A stretch of DNA of 64,000 nt from a virus. The stretch covers positions 124,001 through 188,000 of IMG/VR virus record IMGVR_UViG_3300042197_002234. One strand, 5' to 3'. The position numbers were made by a program, and so were the translations under genes. The notes under the pieces were generated by a model. It worked only from the letters and a program-made list of their open reading frames with translations, searched no databases and was not told where the DNA came from. Of the stretch, positions 25,969 through 34,493 are shown piece by piece. Position 1 is the first letter of the stretch. The number at the start of each line of letters is the position of its first letter.

Positions 25969-26141
25969 AATTTAGTTCTTTTTACACCCTTAGTTATTGG
26001 GGGTTTTTTGTACTTAATCTCAACCTGATATGGGTTTACTGTACTTATCTTAGAGTCGTACTTCCAAATACTAATAGTGTCTTCATCTTCATAAATTCTT
26101 TCCCATTTTTTATGTTCTTCTTGACTTATTTTTTTACTCAT
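25953..26141 (-). CDS. Small basic hypothetical protein
   Basis: 62 aa with an acidic first half and a Lys/Arg-rich tail (GVKRTKLGGKK). Its ATG is 4 bp downstream of TATATTTG, a leaderless arrangement. No family recognised. Confidence 0.72.
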   Translation of the reverse strand: MSKKISQEEHKKWERIYEDEDTISIWKYDSKISTVNPYQVEIKYKKPPITKGVKRTKLGGKK

Positions 26142-26145
26142 ACTG

Positions 26146-26153
26146 CAAATATA
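26146..26153 (-). promoter_or_regulatory. Leaderless -7 box
   Basis: TATATTTG on the minus strand, 4 bp (CAGT) before the ATG at 26141. A possible TTG lies 22 bp further upstream, inside the end of the aaRS-like gene. Confidence 0.6.
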
Positions 26154-26164
26154 ATAAAAAAATA

Positions 26165-26989
26165 TTAATCCACCTCAACCTCAACCATATTTAGTTCATA
26201 AGCCCTTGCAAGTCTTGTCATTCCAATACCCCCTCCGAATCTTGGGAAAAATTTGTGAGATAGAAATTCTTCTAATTCGGCTTCAACTCTTTCTTTACCG
26301 AATAACTCAAACAACTTGGCGGAATAACCACCATTTTCAATTGTATAGAACATATTTCTCATTTCTTCAACATCACAACTTCTTTCCGCACTACCAATGG
26401 TTTCTTGACCATATAAAATAACATCCACTTTGTTAAATACACCATTAGTTCCGTGTTTCATATTCCAAAATGGATTAGTTCTAAGTGGAAAGTGTTGTAA
26501 TGAGATTGATTCGCTAATCTCTTTCCACATTTTGGTTTCGTGTTCTGCTTCCAATATATCAGTACCATATTGAGAACACATTCCTTCATAAGCAACAGCC
26601 TTAGGACTTCTAAATCCTAAATAATTTAGTAAATCCTCTTCAAGTTTTATCATTTCAGATATGGTACCCTTGGATTCGAACTCAAACATTGGAAAAATTA
26701 ATTCGTGTCTACCAGGTATTGGATTTTTTTCTTCTCTATATGAAGTTGATATACAAAAAACTCCATTCCATTCAGGGTTTTTAAGTAATTCATATTCTAA
26801 CCACATCTGACCTGTCTGTGGTAATGGCCATATTAAACCACCATACTCAAAAGTTTTAACCGAGTGAGGGTTTTCACATGCTGCTAAAATTGATAATCTG
26901 GATTGTGTTGGAACTTCAACAAATCCTCTCTTTAAGAAGAATTCTCTCATCTTCTGCACAAGTTCATTGTAAATTTTTGTGTTTTTCAT
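26165..26989 (-). CDS. Class II aminoacyl-tRNA synthetase-like catalytic domain
   Basis: 274 aa. Motif 2 is TSYREEKNPIPGRHELIFPM with FEFE following, and motif 3 is FGGGIGMTRLARAYEL near the C-terminus, as in the Asp/Asn/Lys subclass (IIb). The N-terminal OB-fold anticodon-binding domain is absent, so it may not act as an ordinary synthetase. Free-standing relatives make asparagine (AsnA-like) or attach amino acids to proteins (EpmA-like) or other acceptors. Phage versions are rare; which amino acid is activated cannot be told from sequence alone. Confidence 0.8.
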   Translation of the reverse strand: MKNTKIYNELVQKMREFFLKRGFVEVPTQSRLSILAACENPHSVKTFEYGGLIWPLPQTGQMWLEYELLKNPEWNGVFCISTSYREEKNPIPGRHELIFPMFEFESKGTISEMIKLEEDLLNYLGFRSPKAVAYEGMCSQYGTDILEAEHETKMWKEISESISLQHFPLRTNPFWNMKHGTNGVFNKVDVILYGQETIGSAERSCDVEEMRNMFYTIENGGYSAKLFELFGKERVEAELEEFLSHKFFPRFGGGIGMTRLARAYELNMVEVEVD

Positions 26990-27030
26990 TTTAATTTAAT
27001 TTATGGTTTATGTTTATTTTTGTTTGGGCA

Positions 27031-27055
27031 AAAAAAATCCCCTCAATAGAGGGGA
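27031..27055 (-). terminator. Terminator-like hairpin upstream of the aaRS-like gene
   Basis: TCCCCTC (27038-27044) pairs with GAGGGGA (27049-27055), followed on the minus strand by TTTTTTT. No minus-strand gene lies just upstream, so it may end an unannotated small RNA or insulate the gene. The rest of 27057-27175 shows nothing else I recognise. Confidence 0.6.
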
Positions 27056-27175
27056 CTAATAATGGTAATGATTTATTAAAATTTTTATATTTTCGTAAGT
27101 CGCTCAGTATTTTTACCATCAGAATATAAATATGATAAAAGTTTGTAAAATGTAAATTGTTTTGTATTTATTGTT

Positions 27176-28222
27176 ATGAAACTTGTAATAACCGAAAGTA
27201 AACTAAATTACATATTGGAAAGGTTAGGGGTTGCAGAACCAACACTACCATATGTTAATTTAGTGTATGAAATTTTAGAAGATAAAATTCACAAGTTATT
27301 AGAAGAAAAACCAAAAAATTATGTTGAAGAAGTAAAAATAGGTCACGATTATATAAAAGACATTTACACCAATTATTTTGATGAATTTGAGGAATTACCT
27401 ATCGAAAGCATGTCAATAGATTTATATTTCAAAATTGTTAAGGAAGTTGAGTCTAATAATTTTGCAACTGGCGGCGCCGCTTATCAGATTGAAAAAAAGA
27501 AAAAAGGTGGTTCTTATATTAAAAGAAAAAATATATTACTACCTAAAAAAATTTTAAAAGAGATTGATGATTGTGTTGTTGTTAAAATGGATATCGAAAT
27601 TTACATAACAAAAAAATTCGATTCATCATCAACTGACGAATTGTTGTATGACTTAAGAGATACTATACTACATGAGTTTAATCATATTTATGAGTTTTAT
27701 AAAAGAAGTCAGTCCGACAAAAGTTTAGTAGATACTAGTTTAGGTTTATCAGGTGGTAAAAATTATAATGTACCTAAAAGTATTTTTAATGTTTGGAATG
27801 ATTTTATCTATTTTGTTTACTACTCTCAACCCCATGAAATAAACGCTAAAACTCAAGAAGCATATAGTAAGAGACTCAGAATGAGTTTTGATGATTTCAA
27901 AAACACTTACTATTGGAAAACAGCTAAAGGGATGGAGGAATTTGATTCAAGTGTGTTTTATAATAAATTAGTAGATACCATAAAATCACATAATCCTGAA
28001 TATGTTGAGTCTGTTTTAAATAGACTTTATTCGTGGTTTATGAGAGATTATAAAGAAGTATTAAACTACTTCGATAATGAACCAATAAGTTTAGTTAAGA
28101 AATCTAAAAACTTGGAAAGTTTAATACGTAATTTTGAACCTAAAATTAAAAATGCGGGTAAAAAATTACAAAGAAATTATATAAGATTGTACAGTTTGTC
28201 ACCTGAAGAAAATAATTTATGA
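27176..28222 (+). CDS. Leader-bearing HExxH metalloprotease-like protein
   Basis: 348 aa. The leader MKLVITESKLNYILERLG belongs to the ITE family (I-T-E|S at 5-8). Around residue 163, TILHEFNHIYEFYK is a HExxH zinc motif. A conserved segment with HEINAKTQEAY follows, a pattern (HExxH then E) seen in several short zinc proteases. If packaged, it could be a virion protease acting on entry or on head proteins. Confidence 0.75.
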   Translation: MKLVITESKLNYILERLGVAEPTLPYVNLVYEILEDKIHKLLEEKPKNYVEEVKIGHDYIKDIYTNYFDEFEELPIESMSIDLYFKIVKEVESNNFATGGAAYQIEKKKKGGSYIKRKNILLPKKILKEIDDCVVVKMDIEIYITKKFDSSSTDELLYDLRDTILHEFNHIYEFYKRSQSDKSLVDTSLGLSGGKNYNVPKSIFNVWNDFIYFVYYSQPHEINAKTQEAYSKRLRMSFDDFKNTYYWKTAKGMEEFDSSVFYNKLVDTIKSHNPEYVESVLNRLYSWFMRDYKEVLNYFDNEPISLVKKSKNLESLIRNFEPKIKNAGKKLQRNYIRLYSLSPEENNL

Positions 28223-28308
28223 CAATTTGTCAGTAATTTTCTGTTGGCATAGTTTTTTATATTGATTTGCGAAAAAAAATAAACTAAATTTCGTAAAAAA
28301 AGAAAACT

Positions 28309-28776
28309 ATGGATTTATTCAGGTATTTTAGAAACAACAAAAGCTTAGATGAGCTAATTAAAGACTTAAACAAAAATTTAAAAGATTTTGGGTTTGAACC
28401 TTATTCAACAAATTTTAACACATCGGAAGAATCGGGATTTGATGATAACGGTGAATGGACTAAATCAACATTCAAATCAGACGATGGTAAAATAATGATG
28501 GTTACCGTAACACGTAATTACAATTTTAACGATGAGTCAACTAACGATGAAATAAATTCATCAGACATTAAATTTTTGGAAAGTGAGCTATCTAAAGCCG
28601 TAGACTCTCAGAACTTTGAAATGGCGGTTAAATTAAGAGACAAAATTAAACATTTAAAATCTAATGAAAAGGTTTTAAAACAGTTTGAAAAAGAATTGGA
28701 GTTGGCAATTAAAGAACAAAATTTTGAAAAGTGTATTGACCTTAGGGATAAAATTAAAAGTATAAAGACAAAATAA
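28309..28776 (+). CDS. UVR-motif protein next to DnaK
   Basis: 155 aa. The C-terminal ~70 residues hold two UVR-like coiled-coil motifs ([18 protein letters not shown] and [18 protein letters not shown]), as in UvrB/UvrC, ClpC and McsA-type adaptors. The N-terminus is not recognised. It ends one base before the DnaK start, so the two are surely co-transcribed and may act together as chaperone and adaptor (inference). Confidence 0.78.
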   Translation: MDLFRYFRNNKSLDELIKDLNKNLKDFGFEPYSTNFNTSEESGFDDNGEWTKSTFKSDDGKIMMVTVTRNYNFNDESTNDEINSSDIKFLESELSKAVDSQNFEMAVKLRDKIKHLKSNEKVLKQFEKELELAIKEQNFEKCIDLRDKIKSIKTK

Positions 28777-28777
28777 T

Positions 28778-30634
28778 ATGGGAAAAATAATAGGAATTGA
28801 TTTAGGAACAACTAACTCTTGTGTTGCGGTAATTGAAGGTAAAGAACCTGTGGTTATTGCAAACAGTGAAGGTAAAAGAACCACACCTTCAATTGTAGGA
28901 TTTGTAGGTTCGGGAGAAAGAAAGATTGGTGACCCAGCTAAAAGACAAGCGATTACCAACCCTGATAAAACAATTTATTCAATCAAAAGATTCATGGGTA
29001 CTAACTATAACGAATCCAAATCTGAGATTGGTAAAGTAACTTATAAAGTGGTTAATGAAAAAAATAGTCCTCGAGTTAAAATTGATGATAGAAATTATTC
29101 TCCTCAAGAAATTTCAGCAGCTATTCTTCAAAAAATGAAACAAACCGCTGAAGATTATTTGGGTGAAAGTGTTACTGAGGCGGTTATTACGGTTCCCGCA
29201 TATTTTAACGACGCTCAAAGACAAGCAACCAAAGAGGCGGGTGAAATTGCTGGTTTAAATGTTCGTAGAATTATCAATGAACCAACCGCAGCGGCTTTAG
29301 CATACGGTTTAGATAAGAAATCAACAGACATGAAAATTGTTGTTTTTGACTGTGGTGGTGGTACTCATGATGTTTCAGTTCTTGAATTAGGTGATGGTGT
29401 ATTTGAAGTTTTATCAACAGATGGTGATACTAATTTAGGTGGTGATGACTTTGATAGAGTTTTAGTTGAGTATTTAGCAGAACAATTCAAAAAAGAACAC
29501 GGTATGGATATTTTGAAGGACACTATGGCGTTGCAACGTCTTAGAGAAGCGGCGGAAAAAGCTAAGATTGAATTGTCATCTTCGTCTCAAACCGAAGTTA
29601 ACTTACCTTATATCACCGCAGATTCTTCAGGTCCTAAACACTTACTTACAACAATAAACAGGGCTAAGTTTGAACAGTTAACTCAGTCTTTGGTTGAAAG
29701 AACCATTAAACCTTGTGAATCGGCTTTGAAAAATGCAGGTTTAAAACCGAGTGACATTGATGAGATTATTTTAGTGGGAGGTTCCACACGTATTCCAGCT
29801 ATTCAAGACGCGGTTAAAAAGTTTTTTGGTAAAGAACCTTCAAAAGGTGTCAATCCTGATGAAGTTGTTGCTTTAGGAGCGGCAATTCAAGGAGGTGTTT
29901 TAGCAGGAGATGTTAATGATGTTTTATTATTAGATGTAACACCATTGTCTTTGGGTATTGAAACTATGGGGGGTGTGTTTACTAAACTAATTGAATCTAA
30001 CACAACTATTCCAACAAAAAAATCCGAAACATTTTCAACAGCTGTTGACAATCAACCTTCAGTAGAAATTCATGTACTTCAAGGAGAAAGAGCAATGGCT
30101 AAAGATAATAGAACTATTGGTAGATTTCATTTAGACGGATTACCACCATCTATGAGAGGTGTTCCAAAAATTGAAGTAACTTTTGATATTGACGCTAATG
30201 GGATAATTAATGTATCGGCAATTGATAAAGCAACTAACAAACAACAATCAATTAGAATTGAGTCTTCTTCGGGTTTGTCCAAAGAAGAAATTGAAAAAAT
30301 GAAATTGGAAGCTGAACAAAATGCCGAATCTGATAAAAAAATGAAAGATGATGCCGATACTCTAAATTCCGCAGATTCTTTAATATTCCAAATTAACAAA
30401 TCAATGTCTGATTTTGGTGATAAATTAACTGAAGAACAAAAAATAGATATTGATACAACAATGAATAAACTTAAAGAAGCTCATTCTCAGAGAAATGTTT
30501 CCGAGGTTAAAACTTTAATGGAAGAAGTTAACACAAAATTCCAAAAAATAAGTCAGGAATTGTACAATTCAACAACAGAAACGAATGAATCTGGTTTTGA
30601 CGCATCAGATGTCGAATTTGAGGAAATGAAATAA
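28778..30634 (+). CDS. dnaK: Hsp70 chaperone DnaK
   Basis: 618 aa, full length. It has the nucleotide-binding domain ([34 protein letters not shown] with Cys and His in place of the usual Leu and Phe, VGGSTRIPA), the linker [19 protein letters not shown], and substrate-binding and lid domains. The sequence is close to Bacteroidota DnaK, suggesting capture from a host. The C-terminal tail ([12 protein letters not shown]) is shortened. It would assist folding or assembly of phage proteins. No dnaJ or grpE is visible in the window. Confidence 0.97.
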   Translation: MGKIIGIDLGTTNSCVAVIEGKEPVVIANSEGKRTTPSIVGFVGSGERKIGDPAKRQAITNPDKTIYSIKRFMGTNYNESKSEIGKVTYKVVNEKNSPRVKIDDRNYSPQEISAAILQKMKQTAEDYLGESVTEAVITVPAYFNDAQRQATKEAGEIAGLNVRRIINEPTAAALAYGLDKKSTDMKIVVFDCGGGTHDVSVLELGDGVFEVLSTDGDTNLGGDDFDRVLVEYLAEQFKKEHGMDILKDTMALQRLREAAEKAKIELSSSSQTEVNLPYITADSSGPKHLLTTINRAKFEQLTQSLVERTIKPCESALKNAGLKPSDIDEIILVGGSTRIPAIQDAVKKFFGKEPSKGVNPDEVVALGAAIQGGVLAGDVNDVLLLDVTPLSLGIETMGGVFTKLIESNTTIPTKKSETFSTAVDNQPSVEIHVLQGERAMAKDNRTIGRFHLDGLPPSMRGVPKIEVTFDIDANGIINVSAIDKATNKQQSIRIESSSGLSKEEIEKMKLEAEQNAESDKKMKDDADTLNSADSLIFQINKSMSDFGDKLTEEQKIDIDTTMNKLKEAHSQRNVSEVKTLMEEVNTKFQKISQELYNSTTETNESGFDASDVEFEEMK

Positions 30635-30655
30635 CAGTTTTTATTCTAAAAAATT

Positions 30656-30686
30656 AAATCCCGATTTATATATCGGGATTTTTTAT
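30656..30686 (+). terminator. Terminator after dnaK
   Basis: AAATCCCGAT (30656-30665) pairs with ATCGGGATTT (30672-30681) followed by a T-run. The T-rich tail overlaps the next promoter. Confidence 0.88.
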
Positions 30687-30687
30687 T

Positions 30688-30695
30688 TATATTTG
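30688..30695 (+). promoter_or_regulatory. Leaderless -7 box
   Basis: TATATTTG, 4 bp (CATT) before the ATG at 30700. No TTG at the usual distance; the dnaK terminator occupies that region. Confidence 0.6.
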
Positions 30696-30699
30696 CATT

Positions 30700-31287
30700 A
30701 TGAAAGTTATTTTTTTAGACAATGATGGGGTAATCTGTTTATCTGATAATTGGGGAGGTAGGTTTAAAAAACAAAAGAAGTGGGGTGGACGAAAATTATC
30801 AATGACTAATAAAGAAATTCCTGTAGAATATAGATTTGATAACTTTAACAAAAAAGCGGTTAAAGTTCTTAATGAAATCTTAGAAGAAACAGGTGCTGAA
30901 ATCGTAGTGTCTTCTGATTGGAAGCATCACTCCACTTTGGAAGAATTGGGGGAATATTACCTTTCTCAAGGAATTATTAAGAAACCTATTGCGGTAACAC
31001 CTAATTTAGGTCAATGTACTTGGTATAAAGACTGGGTATGGTCAAGGGATTGGGGTTTAGAAATGACTCGTGTTATCGAAATTAAACAGTACTTAAATGA
31101 CCATCCTGAAATAACTAATTGGGTCGCCATTGATGATTTAAATATGGGTAAAACTGGTATGTACTACGGTATGTCATTTGAGCACGATTGGGCTTTAGAT
31201 AATTTTGTATACACACCTTTGGCTAAAGAAGGTATTAAACAAAGTGGTGTAAAAGATAAAATTTTAAAATTTCTTATAAATGATTAA
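30700..31287 (+). CDS. HAD-like phosphatase domain protein (Swiss-army-knife RNA-repair type)
   Basis: 195 aa. VIFLDNDGVICLSDN at the N-terminus is the DxDG(V/T) motif of HAD phosphatases, with VVSSDWKHH (motif II region) and WVAIDDLNMG (motif III). The match is to the HAD domain found in 'Swiss Army Knife' RNA-repair proteins. It may remove phosphates from nucleic-acid ends or nucleotides. It overlaps the purA-like gene by 8 bp. Confidence 0.78.
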   Translation: MKVIFLDNDGVICLSDNWGGRFKKQKKWGGRKLSMTNKEIPVEYRFDNFNKKAVKVLNEILEETGAEIVVSSDWKHHSTLEELGEYYLSQGIIKKPIAVTPNLGQCTWYKDWVWSRDWGLEMTRVIEIKQYLNDHPEITNWVAIDDLNMGKTGMYYGMSFEHDWALDNFVYTPLAKEGIKQSGVKDKILKFLIND

Positions 31288-32284
31288 TTACGCGGATGTG
31301 ATTGTAGACCTACAAGCTGGGGATACAGGTAAAGGTAAAGTTGCCCACTCTTTATTAAAAAGTGGTGAATATACTCATGTTGTTAGGTATAATGGTGGTG
31401 GAAATGCGGGACATACAATATACCATAATGGTAAAAAAATTGTAACTCATTTTATACCTTGTGGTGTTCTTTACGGTATTAAATCAATCATTGGTCCAGG
31501 ATGTGTAGTTAATATTGATAAGTTGGTTAATGAAATTAATGAATTAAAAAACGAAGGTATTGAGATTTATGGTAAGTTGTTCATTGACAAACGAGTTCAC
31601 ATTATAACTGACAAACACGTTGAAGAAGATTCTAAAGACACTGAAATTGGTACGACTAAAACGGGGAATGGACCTTGTTATCGAGACAAGTATTACCGTA
31701 AAGGTTTACAAGCCAAAGACATTTCTTTTTTATCCCCAATGATGATTGATGTTTACGAAGAGTTTCATATGTCACAAAAAGTATCTATTTTGTTTGAAGG
31801 TGCTCAGGGGTTTGAATTGGATATTGATTGGGGTGATTATCCATATGTAACTAGTTCTCATTGTACTATTGGTTCCGCAATACTTAACGGTGTTCCACCA
31901 CAAAAAATTAAAAATGTGTTTGGAGTTGCAAAAGCTTATAGGACTTACGTAGGTGCAAAAAATTTTGAGGGTGATTCCGAATATTTCCAAAAAATTCGTG
32001 AAGTTGGTAATGAGTTTGGTGCAACAACTGGTCGTCCAAGACAAATCAACTGGATTGATTTGAATGATTTAATAAAATCTATTCAAATTAACGGGGTTAA
32101 TAAATTAATTATCAATAAAATTGATGTTCTTGAAAGTATTAATATTTTCAAAACAATTTACAATGGTTTGGAATTGTCACATGATAATAGAAAACACATG
32201 GAAGAGTTTATCGAAGACGCGATTTATACGTCCTGTCCTAGTGTAGAAAGTATTATATTCTCAACCACACCATTCGATATTTAA
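31280..32284 (+). CDS. purA: Adenylosuccinate synthetase family (PurA / PurZ-like)
   Basis: 334 aa, about 100 shorter than bacterial PurA but similar to archaeal PurA and phage PurZ forms. It has DLQAGDTGKGKVAH (P-loop; D15 aligns with the PurA catalytic Asp), GGGNAGHTIY (His45), IGTTKTGNGPCYRDK, EGAQGFELDIDWGDYPYVTS, EFGATTGRPRQINWID and IINKIDVLE (NKID, guanine recognition). PurA makes adenylosuccinate from IMP, Asp and GTP; PurZ makes the aminoadenine precursor from dGMP. The retained Asp and NKID favour a GTP-using PurA or PurZ0-like enzyme. No DatZ or MazZ is seen. Confidence 0.87.
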   Translation: MINYADVIVDLQAGDTGKGKVAHSLLKSGEYTHVVRYNGGGNAGHTIYHNGKKIVTHFIPCGVLYGIKSIIGPGCVVNIDKLVNEINELKNEGIEIYGKLFIDKRVHIITDKHVEEDSKDTEIGTTKTGNGPCYRDKYYRKGLQAKDISFLSPMMIDVYEEFHMSQKVSILFEGAQGFELDIDWGDYPYVTSSHCTIGSAILNGVPPQKIKNVFGVAKAYRTYVGAKNFEGDSEYFQKIREVGNEFGATTGRPRQINWIDLNDLIKSIQINGVNKLIINKIDVLESINIFKTIYNGLELSHDNRKHMEEFIEDAIYTSCPSVESIIFSTTPFDI

Positions 32285-32307
32285 TTGTCATAAAATTGTC
32301 ATATTTT

Positions 32308-32337
32308 AAACCTCTCATTTTTTTGAGAGGTTTTTTT
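32308..32337 (+). terminator. Terminator after the purA-like gene
   Basis: AAACCTCTC (32308-32316) pairs with GAGAGGTTT (32325-32333) and is followed by a T-run. Confidence 0.85.
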
Positions 32338-32340
32338 GTT

Positions 32341-32348
32341 TATAATTG
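32341..32348 (+). promoter_or_regulatory. Probable leaderless -7 box
   Basis: TATAATTG, 5 bp before the ATG at 32354; one mismatch to TAnnTTTG. Confidence 0.4.
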
Positions 32349-32353
32349 TGGGT

Positions 32354-32749
32354 ATGAAAAATTTATTAATTCTATTATTATTTTTGACCCCTGTTATAGG
32401 TAAAAGTCAGTATGTTAAAATACCAACAAATTATGACGCAAAAAAAACTGCCGAACATATTATGATGGGACATATTAAAATGTTTCTGAATGACTCTATA
32501 ACTGAAGTGGTAGTTGAAAAAAATAATGGTAGATGGGTAACGTCATATCTAAACAAATCTCAGGTTGAAAAAATTGTTTGGAAAACACTTAAAAAGGGTA
32601 AGTCACATTTTACAGGTAAAACAAATGGGGGTTACAGATTTTACATAACAATTGAAGATGTAAACGATGACACTAAAATTTTAAATTCCTTAGATATTAC
32701 TATGGATTCATTTACCCAACAGATAAAATCAATTGAAATAAAAAATTAA
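32354..32749 (+). CDS. Secreted hypothetical protein
   Basis: 131 aa from the ATG at 32354. The N-terminus MKNLLILLLFLTPVIGKSQ is a Sec signal peptide with likely cleavage after KSQ, a common Bacteroidota pattern. The mature part is small and alpha/beta. It is followed 4 bp later by the T9SS cargo-like gene, so both are likely exported together. Confidence 0.75.
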   Translation: MKNLLILLLFLTPVIGKSQYVKIPTNYDAKKTAEHIMMGHIKMFLNDSITEVVVEKNNGRWVTSYLNKSQVEKIVWKTLKKGKSHFTGKTNGGYRFYITIEDVNDDTKILNSLDITMDSFTQQIKSIEIKN

Positions 32750-32753
32750 TAAT

Positions 32754-33578
32754 ATGAAAAAACTACTATCTATTTTAATGGTGTTGTTCACAGCCTTAAA
32801 TGTGACAGCAAAATGCGATTTTTCAAAAATAAAATTGCAACGATGGAATCAAGGAATTTATTACAAGTGGTATCTATCTGGTTGGGAAAGAGACACTTGT
32901 AAAGGTTTTATGTTTACCGTTTATGACTTTCAGAAGAAAAAAACAGACACTGTTGTTGACACTCGAGGAATTCTTGAGGTAGGATTTAATGCTCCTGGAA
33001 AGTATAAACTTATTGTTAAACTTTGGGACAAATGTAATAAGTGTGATACTGTATTGTATGATTATGTAGACATTATTGCTTGGAAACCTACTGCTGGTTT
33101 AAAATGGATAAAGAAAACTTGTGATAGTGCTTGGTTTGAGTTGAATTCTTTTAATATGAAGGATACTTGTTGGGACTATTATTTTTGGATTTATAACGGT
33201 CCTGAATTGGAAAAACTATCTGACAAGGATTTCTTGGGTATGAGTGATTATCAACTTTACAACTATTATAGCTTTTCAGATGATGATATTAAGTTGTTTA
33301 AAAATGAACGATTGATTAAATTTAAATTCCCTAAAAAAGGTAAATATCTAATTGTGGGTTATTATTATAATAAATGTTTGGGTCAAGACACAATGTTTTT
33401 TAATCGTCAAATTATAGATTGTAATACCACGTCTGTAAATGTTTATAATAAACCCGAACCAAAACTCATTGGAATATATGATATGATGGGTAGGTCTGTA
33501 TACAATATTCGAGAAAACGAAATATTAATATACGTCTACGATGATGGGTCTAAGATAAAAAAACAAGTAATTAAGTAA
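32754..33578 (+). CDS. Secreted protein with T9SS C-terminal sorting domain
   Basis: 274 aa. A Sec signal peptide (MKKLLSILMVLFTALNVTAK) leads a Trp/Cys/Tyr-rich beta-type body with paired Cys (CNKCD, KKTCDSAWF). The last ~40 residues, KLIGIYDMMGRSVYN through LIYVYDDGSKIKKQVIK, match the type A sorting signal (D-x-x-GR ... G-x-Y ... Kxxx) that directs Bacteroidota proteins through the type IX secretion system to the surface. Finding this on a phage-type genome ties the host to T9SS-bearing Bacteroidota and suggests a displayed or secreted phage product (for instance superinfection exclusion; inference). Confidence 0.82.
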   Translation: MKKLLSILMVLFTALNVTAKCDFSKIKLQRWNQGIYYKWYLSGWERDTCKGFMFTVYDFQKKKTDTVVDTRGILEVGFNAPGKYKLIVKLWDKCNKCDTVLYDYVDIIAWKPTAGLKWIKKTCDSAWFELNSFNMKDTCWDYYFWIYNGPELEKLSDKDFLGMSDYQLYNYYSFSDDDIKLFKNERLIKFKFPKKGKYLIVGYYYNKCLGQDTMFFNRQIIDCNTTSVNVYNKPEPKLIGIYDMMGRSVYNIRENEILIYVYDDGSKIKKQVIK

Positions 33579-33580
33579 TA

Positions 33581-33606
33581 AAAAACCCCTTAGTTGGGGG
33601 TTTTTA
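33581..33606. terminator. Bidirectional terminator
   Basis: AAAAACCCC (33581-33589) pairs with GGGGTTTTT (33597-33605) between convergent genes. Confidence 0.85.
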
Positions 33607-33608
33607 TT

Positions 33609-33851
33609 TTATTCCTCAGAATTATCTTCCTTAAAAAAGTTAGTTAAGAATTTACCTACAACACCTGAGACTATAGATGTAATTATTAATAATTTTAATT
33701 CTGAAGGTGTGAAAATATCTTTTAAATTATCGAATTGCCACAACCCACCTATCGCCAATACAGAAGCAACCGCCAATAAAGAGTCTCCGACTTTTCTCCA
33801 TTTTTTTGGGGTTGGTTTCCAATAATTTTTAAGTTCAGGTTTTTTAATCAT
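33609..33851 (-). CDS. Holin-like small membrane protein
   Basis: 80 aa, with two hydrophobic helices (SLLAVASVLAIGGLW and LLIITSIVSGVVGKFL) around a polar turn, a basic N-terminus and an acidic C-terminus (FKEDNSEE). This topology fits class II or III holins; the family is not recognised. Confidence 0.62.
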   Translation of the reverse strand: MIKKPELKNYWKPTPKKWRKVGDSLLAVASVLAIGGLWQFDNLKDIFTPSELKLLIITSIVSGVVGKFLTNFFKEDNSEE

Positions 33852-33879
33852 ATATCTATAAATATTTGAAAAATCCTAT

Positions 33880-34008
33880 TTATCTACCTTGACCTTTATA
33901 TTTCTTTGGTTTTGCCTCTTTTGGGCCGAACTTCTTTTTTGCTTTACCAACACTCTTTTTACCAAAAGACTGTTTCATTGAGTTTGATGTTGATTTTCCT
34001 TTAGTCAT
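33880..34008 (-). CDS. Small very basic protein
   Basis: 42 aa, Lys/Ser/Gly-rich (SMKQSFGKKSVGKAKKKFG) and ending KYKGQGR. Similar tiny basic proteins with a terminal GQGR occur in Bacteroidota phages; nucleic-acid binding is likely but unproven. Short, but the complete frame and its position support it. Confidence 0.6.
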   Translation of the reverse strand: MTKGKSTSNSMKQSFGKKSVGKAKKKFGPKEAKPKKYKGQGR

Positions 34009-34063
34009 TTCACTTATTATAAAATTTTTGTTTATATATCAATAAATATCAAAAATTTTAAAC

Positions 34064-34093
34064 AAAAAAAGGGAGTAAAAACTCCCCTTTTTT
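34064..34093 (-). terminator. Terminator-like hairpin
   Basis: AAAAGGGAGT (34067-34076) pairs with ACTCCC plus T-run, A-rich on the left, so it can end transcription from either side. It lies between 34193-34411 and 33880-34008. Confidence 0.75.
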
Positions 34094-34192
34094 GTTATAT
34101 ATATAAAGGCCCTCAAGATGAGAGTGATAGTAATAATAAATATACCTAAACCTAAAAAAGTTTTATTTTAAATATATTCAGAAGTATTTTTT

Positions 34193-34411
34193 TTACTTTT
34201 TAAATTTAGAAAACATTCCGTTCATTTCTTTAAATAAATCATCCATACTTTTAAGTGATGACATATCCATTTTTTTTGGGGTACCAATAGTTTGAATTTT
34301 TTCAATCATATCAAACAATTTTTTACCATAATTTTTCCACCAAAAATAAATACCAACTGAAATTAGAACTAAAACAATTACTAAAATAGTTAACACAATT
34401 TCTAAAAACAT
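34193..34411 (-). CDS. Small single-pass membrane protein
   Basis: 72 aa. The N-terminal helix (FLEIVLTILVIVLVLISVGIYF) is followed by a basic, Met-rich cytoplasmic tail. Similar short proteins are common in large phages; role unknown. Confidence 0.68.
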   Translation of the reverse strand: MFLEIVLTILVIVLVLISVGIYFWWKNYGKKLFDMIEKIQTIGTPKKMDMSSLKSMDDLFKEMNGMFSKFKK

Positions 34412-34459
34412 AATTTTTTTTTCTAATTATAAGGTATTAACGGTGTTAAGTCAAATAAA

Positions 34460-34489
34460 TTGATTATTGTTTTATTTAAACTATATTTA
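34460..34489 (+). promoter_or_regulatory. Leaderless promoter
   Basis: TTG (34460-34462), 19 bp, TATATTTA (34482-34489), then 4 bp (AGTT) to the ATG at 34494. The last base of the -7 box differs from consensus. Confidence 0.55.
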
Positions 34490-34493
34490 AGTT

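Noticed and set aside
30127-30399. Minus-strand ORFs inside dnaK and other highly coded genes
   Set aside because: Antisense shadows of strongly conserved coding sequence; the same holds for those at 11142, 12114, 12990, 13369, 14418, 28608, 28675 and 31772.
31280-32284. Confident call of a Z-genome (aminoadenine) pathway
   Set aside because: The PurA catalytic Asp and the GTP-recognition NKID are kept, and no DatZ, MazZ or special polymerase is seen in the window.
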